A stretch of 64,000 bases of DNA from Linnemannia schmuckeri (lineage: Eukaryota; Mortierellomycota; Mortierellomycetes; Mortierellales; Mortierellaceae): assembly GCA_029449235.1 (NCBI GenBank), contig JANATG010000005.1, positions 2,480,001 to 2,544,000 on the forward strand, written 5' to 3'. Shown here piece by piece: positions 11,246 to 21,884 of the stretch (the first letter of the stretch is position 1; every line of letters starts with the position of its first letter). The position numbers and the translations under genes were made by a program. The notes beneath the pieces were generated by a model that did no database searches, was not told the origin of the DNA, and worked only from the letters and a program-made list of their open reading frames with translations.

Positions 11246-11253
11246 TATATAAA
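11246..11253 (+). promoter_or_regulatory. TATA box of F-box paralogue 3
   Basis: TATATAAA lies 170 bases before the start codon, inside the promoter block shared with paralogue 2. A short CT-rich leader follows instead of the long microsatellite. The conserved block extends upstream to about 11110. Confidence 0.7.
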
Positions 11254-11422
11254 CTTTCGATCCCTTCCTTTTTTCCTTCCTTCTCTCATCTCCTTCTTTT
11301 ATGTTTTTTACTCCACCTCGCTCACTTTCCTCATTCTACCCCCCTCGCAAATCCACTCCTGTCTATTCTCCTCTTCCTACCATCCACTTCCTTGACGCTC
11401 CCCTCCCACCGACATCCTAGTC

Positions 11423-12817
11423 ATGAGAATCGACATAGTCAGCAAACCCAAAAGCCCGCTCGATCAATCTAGGATTCGTAGTTTTATCGCCGCATACCTT
11501 GACCGCAAGGATCTCGTCGTCTGCCTGCGCGTCTCCCGAGACTGGTTCAAAGACTTTGTCGGCCCTGTTTGGCACACTATCGACATGAACACAGACAAAA
11601 AGTTTGTTGACCTCAGCTGTGATGTTCTCAACCAGTATGGTCGTTTTATCCGTAAAGTAATCAACATAACCACTTACGATAACGTCAAGACCTTACAACA
11701 CCCAAAGCTGGACTCTGTCGTGTCGATGAGTATCGCCAACCATATCAACCCGTTTCACCGCTCCCTCGAGCTTGACTTTATTCGTCGTTGCAATGCTACG
11801 CTCACTGAATTGGACTTTCGAGGTCAAGCTCCACCTTCGAGGTCTCCCAGGAAAGTACATGAAAGAGACGAGAACTACTTGGATGCTGGCATCCTTAGCT
11901 CATGCTTAACGCCGTCCACCGGCTCTTATCATGTTGGATCTCGCCTCGTAAGTCTGAGTCTGACTGGAATATGCTTTTCTCATGAAGGGTTCACTACCCT
12001 TCTCCGACATTCCCCCGTCCTCCGCAAGTTGGCTCTCTCCAATGTGTTTGTCGATCACTTCCACCCCGGGTTTGACCAATTCCGAGACTCATCTGTAACA
12101 TCCCTTCGTGGATCTCTTGCTGAGATTTGCGCGCCTGCTGTTTTTGGGTGGACACCGTCTCTATTGCACCAGTTCTCGCAGCTCCAGGAATGGCACCTCA
12201 CAACAGTGGATAGATGTTCCGGTTGGGGAAGTGACACCGATTTTAGTCGTGAACTCGCAACATGCTGTCCCCATCTGAAGACTCTTCGGTTTGACCAGGT
12301 TACCAATACCGACAAGCTCTCCGATCTACTTCTCGATTCCTTTCGAGAGCCGGAGTCTCTCACATTCTCTGCCAAGAACCTTTCTCACTCGATGATCCTC
12401 AGTCTGATCTCCCATCTCAACACACTCACTACAGTTATCATCACCGACCAATGTACCGATGCCACCGCGATGCGATGGTTGTACCTGATCCCCAAGTCTT
12501 GCCTGCATCTCGAGGTGCTGTCAATGCGAGACCTTATTCTGGACATAGCGATTGTTAAGGAACACAAATGGGGTTGTCAGGACTTGCAGGAGCTCCATGT
12601 ACGCTTCAGGGGACTCGAAGATGCTCAACTCATCAACAGGTGTATCAAGGATATATGTTCTGAACGAAAGCGGCCTTATCGCGCCAGAACTGGAGACTCC
12701 ATCTCGTCTCAAGTCTCGAGCTACTTGGTCGAGTTCTACTACTTGACGACAGTCAGCCTCGGTACCACTGTCTACTCTCTCCCACTGCATTATGAAGGGA
12801 GACCTAATGAGTATTAA
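11423..12817 (+). CDS. F-box/LRR-like protein, intact paralogue 3
   Basis: A single-exon gene for 464 residues, the only unbroken member of its four-copy family here (others at 7229, 9466 and 18142). Residues about 10-55 form a degenerate F-box (PLDQSRIRSFIAAYLDRKDL, VSRDWFKDFVGPVWHTIDM). The rest is a run of irregular leucine-rich repeats, for example LTELDFRG, LVSLSLTGICFSHEGFTTLL, LRKLALSNV, LKTLRFDQV, TLTTVIITDQC, LQELHVRFRGLE and LTTVSLGTTVYSLP. In the known SCF architecture such a protein binds Skp1 through the F-box and substrates through the LRRs. The substrate cannot be told. The ATG at 11423 is the first in the leader after the TATA box. Cytosolic or nuclear location is likely, as no signal peptide or membrane segment is visible. 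Confidence 0.82.
   Translation: MRIDIVSKPKSPLDQSRIRSFIAAYLDRKDLVVCLRVSRDWFKDFVGPVWHTIDMNTDKKFVDLSCDVLNQYGRFIRKVINITTYDNVKTLQHPKLDSVVSMSIANHINPFHRSLELDFIRRCNATLTELDFRGQAPPSRSPRKVHERDENYLDAGILSSCLTPSTGSYHVGSRLVSLSLTGICFSHEGFTTLLRHSPVLRKLALSNVFVDHFHPGFDQFRDSSVTSLRGSLAEICAPAVFGWTPSLLHQFSQLQEWHLTTVDRCSGWGSDTDFSRELATCCPHLKTLRFDQVTNTDKLSDLLLDSFREPESLTFSAKNLSHSMILSLISHLNTLTTVIITDQCTDATAMRWLYLIPKSCLHLEVLSMRDLILDIAIVKEHKWGCQDLQELHVRFRGLEDAQLINRCIKDICSERKRPYRARTGDSISSQVSSYLVEFYYLTTVSLGTTVYSLPLHYEGRPNEY
12443..12607 (+). repeat. 165-base tract identical to 10483-10647
   Basis: This is the partner of the identical tract in F-box paralogue 2. The direction of copying cannot be told from two sequences. Confidence 0.85.
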
Positions 12818-13256
12818 AGGTCTCCCCAATCTCCCTTTTTCGTAGTACTGCATTGCAGGATGCTCTGTCGATGTTTGCTCTCATCTTTTTGTGATGGTTT
12901 CATCACTCCCTTGCTTCTCTCATCGATTTTCCTTTTGCGTTTTACCACTGCAAAGCAAAGAAAAAAATACACAATTAAAAAAATATGCCTTCCATTAGAA
13001 TTTTTTCGCCCTTGCCTTTTTTTCCTGCTATTCCTATCTAGTATTATTCGTTGGATGGTGGGCGAGTAATCTTTGGGTGACCAACGCCACTGCTGTTGTG
13101 AGAAACGAGACCGGATTGACTGACGAGTCGATTTGAGCAGGGGGCTTAGTGTGGTCGAAGTCTAGCGCCTTCTTCAGGTACTGACATATTGCTATGCCTC
13201 CGTAATACACTCGAGTGGTAAAAACACAAGCCTTAGTTTGGTTTGCATGGTTAGGA

Positions 13257-13273
13257 GGGGGGGGGGGGGGGGG
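13257..13273 (+). repeat. Homopolymer G17
   Basis: Seventeen guanines in a row in the non-coding region between F-box paralogue 3 and nitrate reductase. Such a run could form a G-quadruplex and is prone to length change or sequencing error. The flanks (12818-13974) contain no ORF I could assign. Confidence 0.9.
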
Positions 13274-13349
13274 ATGTCACAGATTACATTTTTTTCAAGT
13301 AGTGTTCAATTAGCAGACTGTATTTTTTTTTAGAGATATGCTCACTCTG

Positions 13350-13510
13350 CTGCACCTAATGCCCTGTAACATAGGTGCAGGGTTTTTTCACTTGCTCTAC
13401 ACACGAGCCTGTTCTCAGTTTTTCTTTAAAACAGGCAGTGGAACCACCGTTTTTAAAAAAACAGCTTGTTCCGCACAAAAGCCCTGTAACAGCAAGCATA
13501 TAAATCGGAC
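13350..13510 (+). other. Cluster of short inverted repeats (possible structured RNA)
   Basis: A 9-base stem CTGCACCTA/TAGGTGCAG (13350-13358 with 13372-13380) is followed by T6. A 7-base stem GCCTGTT/AACAGGC follows (13407-13413 with 13430-13436), and then a weaker GCTTG/CAAGC pair. The decamer GCCCTGTAAC occurs twice, once in the first loop and once near 13485. There is no match to a known RNA that I can name. The cluster lies about 450 bases past the 3' end of nitrate reductase. Confidence 0.3.
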
Positions 13511-13974
13511 ACGAAGGACATTGAGCAGGGTATCTAAACTTTGGCAGGACGTCATGTAGAACTAAAGGAGTACTTTATAGAAGTTTGGAGACAATTAAAA
13601 GTATTAAGACCCCGCAAATCGAAAAAAAAAAAAAAAAAAATTCATGCATACTTCGCACATAAATGATCCATCAGGATTAGTCATTTCCATTCCGGTGATG
13701 AACTGATGCCGGTTCATGCAGAAAGAGGTAAGTGGTAATGAATGCAGTCGCGAATCAAGAGAATGAGTGACAGCAATCTCATTGTTGATTCCCATGATGG
13801 AGGTCATGAATAAAACATAAATATCCAAATGAGTACTTTTGTGGATCATTTATTTGAGGCACGTTATATGCCTAATATCTCTTGGTACTTCGGTAACTTC
13901 ACGCACCATGGTGGCGTACAGCCATTGCTACAATCAACAAGAGACTTTTATAAAAAACGGTATACCGAAAAACA

Positions 13975-16900
13975 CTAAAAGTGAAAAGTACGCATCCGCA
14001 TCATTTCGTTGCCATAAATTTTGATAATGTTGGGCAAGCACGCCTTATCAATCAACCCCGGTGGTCCGCAGAGAACAGCGATGGTGTCGATCGCATGGTT
14101 CAGCGTTTCATGGCTCTCGAAAGTGCCGTATTCCTGAACCATTCGTTCATCGATATGGCCAGTACATCCACGCCAGTCCTTGGGAGGGTGGCTAAGTGTA
14201 AAGCTGTAGTGGGGTGGTTAAGCAAGGACGATTTAGAAAATATACGTGCCATCTTTAAAAACAGTGGCCCTGTGTGTTTTCCCTGCGTGCTATGGAGAAA
14301 TACTTACCATATCTTTACACGGCCAGCACTTTCTTTTTCCAACTGGTTAAGCTCTTCTCGTAGGAGAATGTCATCTGCAGTCCGATTTGCATATATAAGT
14401 CGTACCTCGGTTCGATCATTGCGATCTTTGACGATCGCTCGGATCAGCTGGTAAATAGGCGTGATGCCCGTGCCACCGGCCATCGTAATGATACGACAGG
14501 CTCGTCCGGAGTGCGTACCAAAAGTCCAGCGACCATGACCACTGTATAGGAACGCGCCCAGTGGCCCTCGAACATCGACCGTATCACCAATGTGGAGAGT
14601 ATCCAGCACCTGCGACAAATGACCGCCTTCTGGGAACTTTTCCGTCGGCTTGTATACCTTGATCAAGAACTCCACGTGACCGTCAAGACTGTCGTCGCTG
14701 ATGGGCGTATAGGCTCGAACGTAAACCTTGCCATCATTCGCCTTGCCGCGCAAAAAGACATGCTTGCCAGTCGGCAGTCCAAACTTAGTAGCGGAGTCCG
14801 GTAGCGCAAAGCGAAAGATACGTGTGTCATACGATATGTTATCCTTCTTGACGAGGCGGATGGGCTGCCATTGCGGCGTTAGAAAGCTGCAACCACGATC
14901 ATTGCTCGATTGCTGCGTCGAGTTGATACCTTTGAAGTTGTCAACCTCGCCCAACAAATAGTTCCCAAAGATTTCATGGCTCATGATGGAGTGAATCTCT
15001 TTGAAAACCTTGGTGACATCCGTACCTGCCGCGCTCAAGATACTAGCTGCGCCACCAGGATGCTCGTCAAGGAAGGCAGAACAGTCATACACCTTGTCGT
15101 GCACGATAACCCAAGCATCACTCAATCCTGCATGCTTGGCCACCTCCTCTCTGGAAAACCGATATGGGTCCGGCTCCTCCAAAATCTTGTCGCCAAGTGT
15201 GGTCACTTCCTGGAGATCGCGTGATGGTGGTTTCATCCAGCCCTCGCCATTGACTTCGTCGACAACAGTTGGATGCTTGAAGCGCACGGAGACGATACGA
15301 CGTGCTGTCCCATTATAACTGCTTTGGCCATGAGCCTGCAAAGGTGTCCGTTCAATGTGAGCCTTGATGATGTACCATGCATTATGCATCATACCCATCA
15401 AGTTCCATTCCGTGGTCTGAGGTTGGGTGTTATTGTTGGCATCCCACGCACGACATGTGAGGTCCCTGCAGTGGGCAAGGTCACTGATTTGAATGTCGAG
15501 ATTCCACAGACACCAGCACCAGCAACGGCTTCCCTCCTCCATGCTCATCTTTTCCTGTTGTTGGTCCAGCTGAGCCATGCGCCAAGATTTGCCACCATCC
15601 AAAGAGATCTGGACGCGTTTGATCTTGAGACCGGAACCTGAATATGCGTAGCCGCGAACGGTGTATGTTTCATCGTTGTCGAGGCGCACTAGTTCGCCAT
15701 GGCCAGGATGGGTGATAACGCTCTGGATATTAAAGTCATAGATGAGGTCATCTGCCTTTTCCCAAGCATCCAGTGCAGATGCAGTCACGGTGCTGTCGAT
15801 GTTGGGCGGCAAAACACGGTTGTCGTGGAAGTGATAGTAGTTGTCGGGCTTAGAAGATCACAAAAAAATATGTCAATTTCCAAAGTCACTCATAGATATA
15901 CGGATAGCACAGTTGATATATATACAGAATACCAACGCTTCTCATTTTTCATGGCAGTACTCACCTCATTCTCCGATACAACAATGCGGCGAAGCCATTT
16001 GACCGCTCGACCACCAATGCATCCAGGTACGATCTAGGCATGTAAAAAGGTTTCAGTTAGACATGTAAAAGATTTCATTTTCAGTCAAGAGCGAGGCGCT
16101 TTTTCATCGATAAACGGTTTATCACATACCACCCGGAGGGGATATCCGTGATCGGGAGTAAGACGCTCTCCATTCATTTCATAGGCCAAGAGGACATCGA
16201 AGTATTCGTCCAGTGCGCGTTTGAGGGGAGTGCATGTCCCATAATAGTCTGAAGGCAATCGATCAGCGCCTTCGAAACAAACAAAACGCGCGGGTGGTCC
16301 GTCTGGCGACGACTTGATCCCGCATTTTCGTAACACATCTGCTAGCCGCACACCGCGCCAGACACTAGTAGACACAGCCCCGGGGCCCCAGTCGAAACCC
16401 ACGGTCTTGGCTATCATATTTTGTTCTTTTCTACGATTTCCTGAACATGCAAGCGTGACTGGCAACTCGATCGAAGGCAATGCAGCAATTTCATCCATGG
16501 TTAATGTCATGGGACGTTCGACAAGGCTAAAAAAAAAGAGGAACAACGCATTAGAGCCGACATCGAAGTGAGATAGATGGCCATCCATCACCATCATGAA
16601 CAATTCCATACCCCGAAATTTCTAGTTTGTGCGTTTCCCAATGTAACTTGGGTACGGCACCATGGTTGCGCACATAATGTATCGACGGTGGAGTGAAGAA
16701 TCCATGCTTCATAAGTTCTAGGGTTGGTGGCTCGGCATTGAAGGGGTGTCGTCCCGTCAGACGTATCAGCCTAGGATCGCGAGCGATCCAGTCATCTGGC
16801 GTGCCTTGGTCGCGTTCATCGATTTTCAGTGTATTTTGGGTGGAGGCACGTGACGTAGGCAATGTGGGATTTTTCAACTCCAGGTTCGAGTGTGTGGAGG

Positions 16901-17006
16901 AAGGCGAGTGTTCAGGAGAGGGAAGAGAGCTGCTGCCGACTGCACCCTCAACGCTGGAGACTTGTGCCTTCTCGTCCACGAGCTTTTCCTCGTCCGCGTC
17001 TGACAT
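13975..17006 (-). CDS. niaD: Assimilatory nitrate reductase [NAD(P)H]
   Basis: A cytosolic molybdoflavohaem enzyme that reduces nitrate to nitrite. Five exons (17006-16612, 16526-16130, 16033-15965, 15848-14308, 14203-13975) join in frame to 876 residues, a normal length. Order of parts: a Ser/Glu-rich N-terminal tail; the molybdopterin domain with the Mo-ligand Cys (VTLACSGNRRKEQN), FEGADRLPSDYYGT and IVPGCIGGRAVKWL; the dimerisation domain (NYYHFHDNRVLPP, CWCLWNLDI, WNLMGMMHNAW); cytochrome b5 with haem ligands in DEHPGG and KEIHS; the FAD domain (VRAYTP); and the NAD(P)H domain (MAGGTGITPIYQ, VLCGPPGLI), ending in Phe. All key residues are present. The nitrite reductase and nitrate transporter genes that often lie next to niaD in fungi are not in this window. 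Confidence 0.96.
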
Positions 17007-17310
17007 GTCAAGAGAAGGCGTTTTCGTCGTTTTTTGTATGTGTTTGCTGTTGTTAGTTGTCTTTTTGCGTATAGATGTTGATATTGATGTACTTGGTGGT
17101 GAGGAAAGAGGGAAAAAGGGAATAAATAAAACGTCGTTGAAGTGTTGTTGATGCTGCTACTGCTATTGTTGCCGTTGTGCTTGGTGTTGTCGCTATCGTT
17201 ATATACTAGTTCGCTGAGCCTTTCTATTATCATCAACTCTGTCGAAGTGAGGGAAAAAGACTGATTCTCCCCCTCTTCAACCAAGCATTTCCTTTAAAAA
17301 AGGCGATATT
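17007..17310 (-). promoter_or_regulatory. Nitrate reductase promoter with GATA sites
   Basis: Upstream of the niaD start there are four GATA cores: 17080-17083, 17194-17197, 17228-17231 and 17305-17308, the middle two on the minus strand. A TATA-like TATATAACG lies at about 17198-17206 on the minus strand. AreA/NIT2-type GATA factors activate nitrate genes under nitrogen limitation in characterised fungi, so such control is plausible here. GATA is a short motif and some hits are expected by chance. The region 17310-18141 holds no gene I can recognise. Confidence 0.45.
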
Positions 17311-18141
17311 AAGGGGTGCCTGCTCAAGACACCACAGCAAGGAGTGGTTGAGTTGCACTCATGATGATCACAGTGTTGAAGCTAAGGTGATGATGTGTGC
17401 TATGGAATATGTGTTACAATCATATTTCGTCATTGCTGTGTCTCACAACCAGGTCTCATAGCGGAACATTTTCCTTTTCAAGTTACGTCGAAGCAATTTC
17501 CACAACCCGGATAAACGGAATTGTTTTCCACAAAATCACGGGGTCGAGATGAAGAAGAAGAGCCTTGAGCTTACTGCCGATGCGACTCTACACGATGAAT
17601 AGACAGGACACGACGCGTGTGAAGAAAACAAGGGCCGTCTGCTTTTGATCTCTTCGACATTGATGAACATCTCGAGACGAACGCGTGTTACCGTGATATG
17701 ACAGCAAAGTATTGTCACTCGCCTTGAAGGATACATGTACATGTCTCTTCCTTCCTTTCTTTTGTACCTAGCGTCCTGCTATTATCGAAAGGGAGAAGAC
17801 AGGCTGCTTTGTCGGAAGGGCAGATGAAGTATGTAGAGAAGGCCTTGCAGAAGAGTGAGTCAGAACGAGGATATTTTTTTGAAGACGACTAGCATGCGGG
17901 ACTACAAAAAGGATCGCGACCCAAGCCTTTTCAGCCCCATGGCTACTGGCACTTTCTCAATCAAGCCACGTTTTTTTGCTTCCCATGAGGATGCTCATAA
18001 AGACAAACATTCATCTTCGCTCTTTCCTCACCTCCCTTTCTTTGCTCTTTTACTTTCCTTTACTTTTTTCCAAACCTCACTCTCCCACTCTCCCACCGCC
18101 CACCACTCATCCTCATCTATCCTCACATATTGGTTCAAGCC

Positions 18142-19515
18142 ATGAAGATGGGTGTGGCCTACCTCCCCAAGAACCCGCTTGACCTCGCCGACATTCGAAA
18201 TCTTGTCGCCTCTTTCCTCGACCGCAAGGGCTGCCTCGCCTGCATGCGTGTCTCCCGAGACTGATTCAAGACTTTGTTGGCCCAGTGTGGCACACTGTCA
18301 ACCTTGCCCAAGACAAAAAGTTTATCAACTTCACCCCACAAGTCCTCGACAAGTACAACCACTGTATCCGTCAAGATTTCAGCATCCTCATTTTCGATCA
18401 TGTGAAGGCTTTGCAGCATCCCAAGCTGAACTCTTTCATGCCCACGAGTGTCATTAACCGCATCAACCCCTACAACCGCTCACTCGAGCTCGATATCATC
18501 CATCGCAACAACGCCACCCTCATCGAATTGGAGTTCAATGTTCCACCAACCCAATCTGATAATGTCGAGGTAGACAAACTCTGAATCAGAATTACCTTGA
18601 AGTAAACCTTTTTATTCCATGCCTCGCCTCATCGCCCTCCGATTCTTCTACCACAGGGTCGCATTTGACAAGCCTTCATTTGCGCCACGTTTGCCTTTCC
18701 TGTGAAGGGTTCTCTGCGTTTCTTCGGAACCCGCCCAAGCTGATGCTCATTAGCGTACCTCTGCTTCGCCACAACCCGACCTTTGATCTCTTCAAGCCAC
18801 TGAGGATAACGTGTCTCAGTGTACCCCTTGCTGCATTCTGGACGTCTGTTTTCAGTACATGACCTCACCGCGCCATCCCCTGTGTCGTTTCCTAATCTCG
18901 AAGAGTGGATTGTCAGATCTCTCCATCGACCGCCGGCCTGGGACGATGCCAAAGTCCGCAAGAAACTCTCGGAGCGCTGCCCTCGTATCATGTCCTTCGG
19001 GTTCGAGGAAGCTAGACATAGCAGAGGACTTCTTGGATCTGCTTCTCAGCTATTCCTCGTCCAGAGCCGTTCACCTTCCCGGTCGAGCACTTGAGCGAGA
19101 GGATAGCTCTTAGCTTGATCACCCACAACAACACACTTACATCCATTACCATTGCTGGAAATTGCTTGATGCTGCCGTTCTGAGATAGTTGTACTTGATC
19201 TCCCTGTTTTGCTCACGCCTCCAGGCCTTTTCAGCCGAGGAGCTTGTCGTGGATATGCCGTCAATCAAAGAGCACAAGTGGACCTCCAAGCTCTGAGAAA
19301 GTTCCATATACGATTCAAGGGACTTTACAATGTTCAACTCATCGACAGGTGCCTCAGAGACGTTTACTTTCATCGCAGGCGAATTTCTCGCTTCAGCATT
19401 GTGACTTTGATCTCTTCGCAGGTCTCTCACAACCTGCTTCAGTTCGATAAGTTGACGATAGTAAGTCTTGGTACTAAGATGTATCACCTTCCTTCCGCTG
19501 CCGCCTACACCATAC
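18142..19515 (+). pseudogene. F-box/LRR-like paralogue 4, decayed
   Basis: It starts at the ATG at 18142 with LPKNPLDLADIRNLVASFLD and RVSRD, then has TGA where the family has Trp (RDWFKDF). A one-base deletion in TTCAAAGAC follows. The rest of the homology continues in shifted frames: WHTVNLAQDKKFINF, LDIIHRNNATLIELEF, TSLHLRHVCLSCEGF, LRKFHIRFKGL and LTIVSLGTKMYHLP. Several frameshifts and stops exclude an intact product. It is more diverged from paralogue 3 than paralogue 2 is, and lies beyond the nitrate reductase gene, so it belongs to an older duplication. Confidence 0.8.
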
Positions 19516-19586
19516 ATCTTCGACACAACATTTTTTTTTGTTTTGTTTGGTAAAATTTATTGCGTCGTGAGAGTGCGTGCAGTAAG

Positions 19587-19928
19587 CTACGGCTGATGAG
19601 CATTTATATAATCAATTGCGGCCTGCACCGTTGTTATTTTTTCGGCTTCCTCGTCTGGGATTTCGGTTTTGAATTCATCTTCTAAGGCCTCTATGATATG
19701 CGCAGTATCGACGTCGTCGGCCCCAAGGTTATCAACGAATGATGCTTCATTCTGGACCTCACTTAGGTCGACGCCAAGTTGGTTCGCGATAAGATTCTTG
19801 ACACGACCCTCAATAGTCGACCGCTTGACAAACAAAGAAGAGTGGGTGGCCTGAAGAGTTGAGGGACTTGGAGCAGCAACCGCGAAACTCAAAAGGACAC
19901 AGAGAATGAGCAGGTGCTGGAACTTCAT
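19587..19928 (-). CDS. Secreted acyl-carrier-protein-like protein lacking the phosphopantetheine serine
   Basis: A single-exon gene for 113 residues. Residues 1-19 are a classic secretion signal (MKFQHLLILCVLLSFAVAA). Residues 20-36 form a short propeptide ending in the dibasic pair KR, a Kex2-type cleavage site. Residues 37-113 form a 77-residue domain colinear without gaps with the mature AcpP of gamma-proteobacteria: it begins STIEGRVKNLI and ends EIPDEEAEKITTVQAAIDYI followed by NAHQP. AcpP carries fatty-acyl chains on a phosphopantetheine at Ser36 in the motif DSL. Here the motif is GADDVD, with Asp at that exact position, so no prosthetic group can be attached. The ATG at 19928 is the first one downstream of a TATA box at 20111-20120. 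Fungal mitochondrial ACP would need a transit peptide, not this signal. The function is unknown. Confidence 0.85.
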   Translation of the reverse strand: MKFQHLLILCVLLSFAVAAPSPSTLQATHSSLFVKRSTIEGRVKNLIANQLGVDLSEVQNEASFVDNLGADDVDTAHIIEALEDEFKTEIPDEEAEKITTVQAAIDYINAHQP

Positions 19929-20110
19929 TTTGAGTTGGATGGGAACGGGTTGGATAAGTAAGAAGGGTTGGAAGGTAGAAGTTGATTGAAAGGTAGAAGT
20001 GTAGTGGGGAGTGACACGGGTACTCAAAAGAAAGAAAGAAAGAGAGAGAGTTGACAATGGAGTCAAATATGAAAGGGAGGTGTTTTCTTAACTGTTGCGA
20101 CCTCCACTTG

Positions 20111-20120
20111 CTTTTTATAT
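20111..20120 (-). promoter_or_regulatory. TATA box of the ACP-like gene
   Basis: ATATAAAAAG on the minus strand, about 185 bases before the start codon and followed by a CT-rich leader (CTCTCTCTTTCTTTCTTT) without any ATG. This supports a real fungal promoter and fixes the short N-terminus. Confidence 0.65.
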
Positions 20121-20374
20121 CTCGTCTCTCGGACACGGTTCTTCGTTAAATAAAAAAGAATAAGAAAAAGGGAATCTGCGTGAGCAGCATCTAACTGCAA
20201 CAGGAGAAGTAAAATGTTACATGATCTGTTGTACTTTTTATGCATATGACAGATATGGATGTCAATACAGTAGGACGAAGGGATTAACGACACAAAAAAA
20301 ACAGGCAGAGAGATAGCAAAGGAAGGAAGCGAGAAAAACAAGGGCAGACTAAGGAGGCATGTAAAAAAGATTAA

Positions 20375-20428
20375 GGGCGGAGAAATGAGGGATACAAGGG
20401 CAGAGAAATGAGGGATACAAGGGCAGAG
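20375..20428 (+). repeat. 23-base tandem repeat in a purine-rich tract
   Basis: Two near-perfect units of GGGC(A/G)GAGAAATGAGGGATACAA and the start of a third lie in a GA-rich stretch (20140-20560). The surrounding region up to 21620 shows no gene I can support; short repeats of ATGGCATT occur around 21220-21330. Confidence 0.7.
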
Positions 20429-20429
20429 T

Positions 20430-21623
20430 GAGAAAGGAGTCATACAAAAAAAGATCAAGGGCAGAGAGAGAAAGGATCAGAAAAAAAAAGAAGGGGGACA
20501 AGGGCAAAAAGACAAGGGAGTTCAAGGGCAGAGAATGAAGACGTCATGGATTCAGAAAAATACAAAGAGTGGTTCGCTGCCATTCTCCCAACACAGTTTG
20601 TTTATGGTGTCAGTGACGCATGAGTGTTGAACACCAGTCATGCGCGTCAACTATAGTCTAGAGAGGGAGAAAAGATAGTGACGGTTAACCCAAGTTCGCG
20701 TCTGTACTATGTAAAGGCCAATCAACTGGGGCTTGTGGCAGCCAAGCGTTCATAGCGACGTTGCTTTTTGATTCTTCGGTGTCGGCTCTTCCAATCTACT
20801 GAAATAGTATTCAGTAAGCGTTGGATTGTCCACCCTGTAATAGGAAACAAGGCCTGATGTTTAGACCATCGTGAGCTAGGTTAACTTTACACTACTGATA
20901 GCGTGTTGTTACAGCAGTAGCAGACATTGCCCTAAAAGAACCGTTCATTTGGATAATTGGTATTTAGGCCTGACTAAGCGGACAATAGTCCGAGGCTATT
21001 ATCTGTTGGGTTATGACTGAACGCCTCTCAGAACTCATTCTAGAACACAGCGATCACCACCTTTTCCGATGTCGAGTTGAATTTAAGGACTTGTTATTTT
21101 TCCCTTTACTTCTTCGTGGCGTCACCATCACTCTCTCGCTCTCTCTTCAGTCACTATGGGTCTACTGCTTGGTAAATCACTATGCTAACCATGCTGTCAA
21201 TTGCAGGTATATCAAGTTCCATATAGCATTGTCATGGCATTATTATAGCATCCCCACATATAAGCATGGTCATAGCATTCATCCCCAACAGGAAAGCATA
21301 CTCATGGCATTCACTGGACAAAATCATTATATTCATGCCATTCTTCACTGTAGTTGAGAGTAGATCATGAACAAGGGTTCTTGTATTCGAATTAAGCGAA
21401 AAAGCGTTCCCAAATTACTACAAATGCCAGAAAAATTGTACAGTCGTGAATGCGGCCAAGTATGTATTAAAAATGAGAGCATTGGTGCATGAGACGAGGC
21501 CACTAGCTAGTTAAGGTGAACAACTAACAATTTAAGAAGGGAATGGACTGTTTCCTCATCACCCTACGCCTTCACGTCCGTCCATCTATCCAAACTGCCT
21601 CTCATTTTCTTTTCCATCTGCAT
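20430..21623. other. Intergenic region, no gene recognised
   Basis: Purine-rich at the left, then ordinary AT-rich sequence. One plus-strand open frame (21013-21357) has no domain, no signal peptide and no paralogue here, and consists largely of degenerate ATGGCATT-type repeats, so it is probably not a gene. Confidence 0.4.
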
Positions 21624-21884
21624 TTAGTGCCAGCATTTCAACTCCTGCTTGTAGTTCTTGCAAACCTTCACAAAGCCATCGAAAACTCGTTGGTTGTCGA
21701 TACCGCAGGAGCCACCGTCCCAGTTGCCCTTGTTCTGGCTGCAGACGATTCCGGTGAGCTGGTTGTTTCCGCAAATGCACCACTGAGGAAACGTGTCGGC
21801 CGCGACTTGGGTCTCGTGGGAACTCACGACGACCAGGAGGGTGGCGGTAGCGAGCGCGAGGAGGGTGGTGATCTTGAAGGCCAT
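21624..21884 (-). CDS. Small secreted six-cysteine protein
   Basis: An 86-residue product from the ATG at 21884. Residues 1-30 form a signal peptide (MAFKITTLLALATATLLVVV, then SSHETQVAA). The remaining 56 residues contain six Cys (WCIC, IVC, GSC, KVC, LKC) and several Trp, Gly and Asn, enough for three disulfides. A TATA box lies at 22137-22144. Size, secretion and Cys content resemble fungal small secreted or effector-like peptides, but I recognise no family. The leader contains a three-codon upstream ORF near 21940. It lies 1.7 kb from the secreted ACP-like gene on the same strand. Confidence 0.7.
   Translation of the reverse strand: MAFKITTLLALATATLLVVVSSHETQVAADTFPQWCICGNNQLTGIVCSQNKGNWDGGSCGIDNQRVFDGFVKVCKNYKQELKCWH

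Noticed and set aside
13081..13260. Possible tRNA-like folds downstream of F-box paralogue 3
   Set aside because: No stretch shows a proper B box with matching acceptor stem; nothing resembling a tRNA could be folded here or elsewhere in the window.
19929..20066. Longer N-terminus for the ACP-like protein
   Set aside because: The longer frame begins with TTG and runs through the CT-rich leader; the ATG at 19928 is the first in the transcript and starts a perfect signal peptide.
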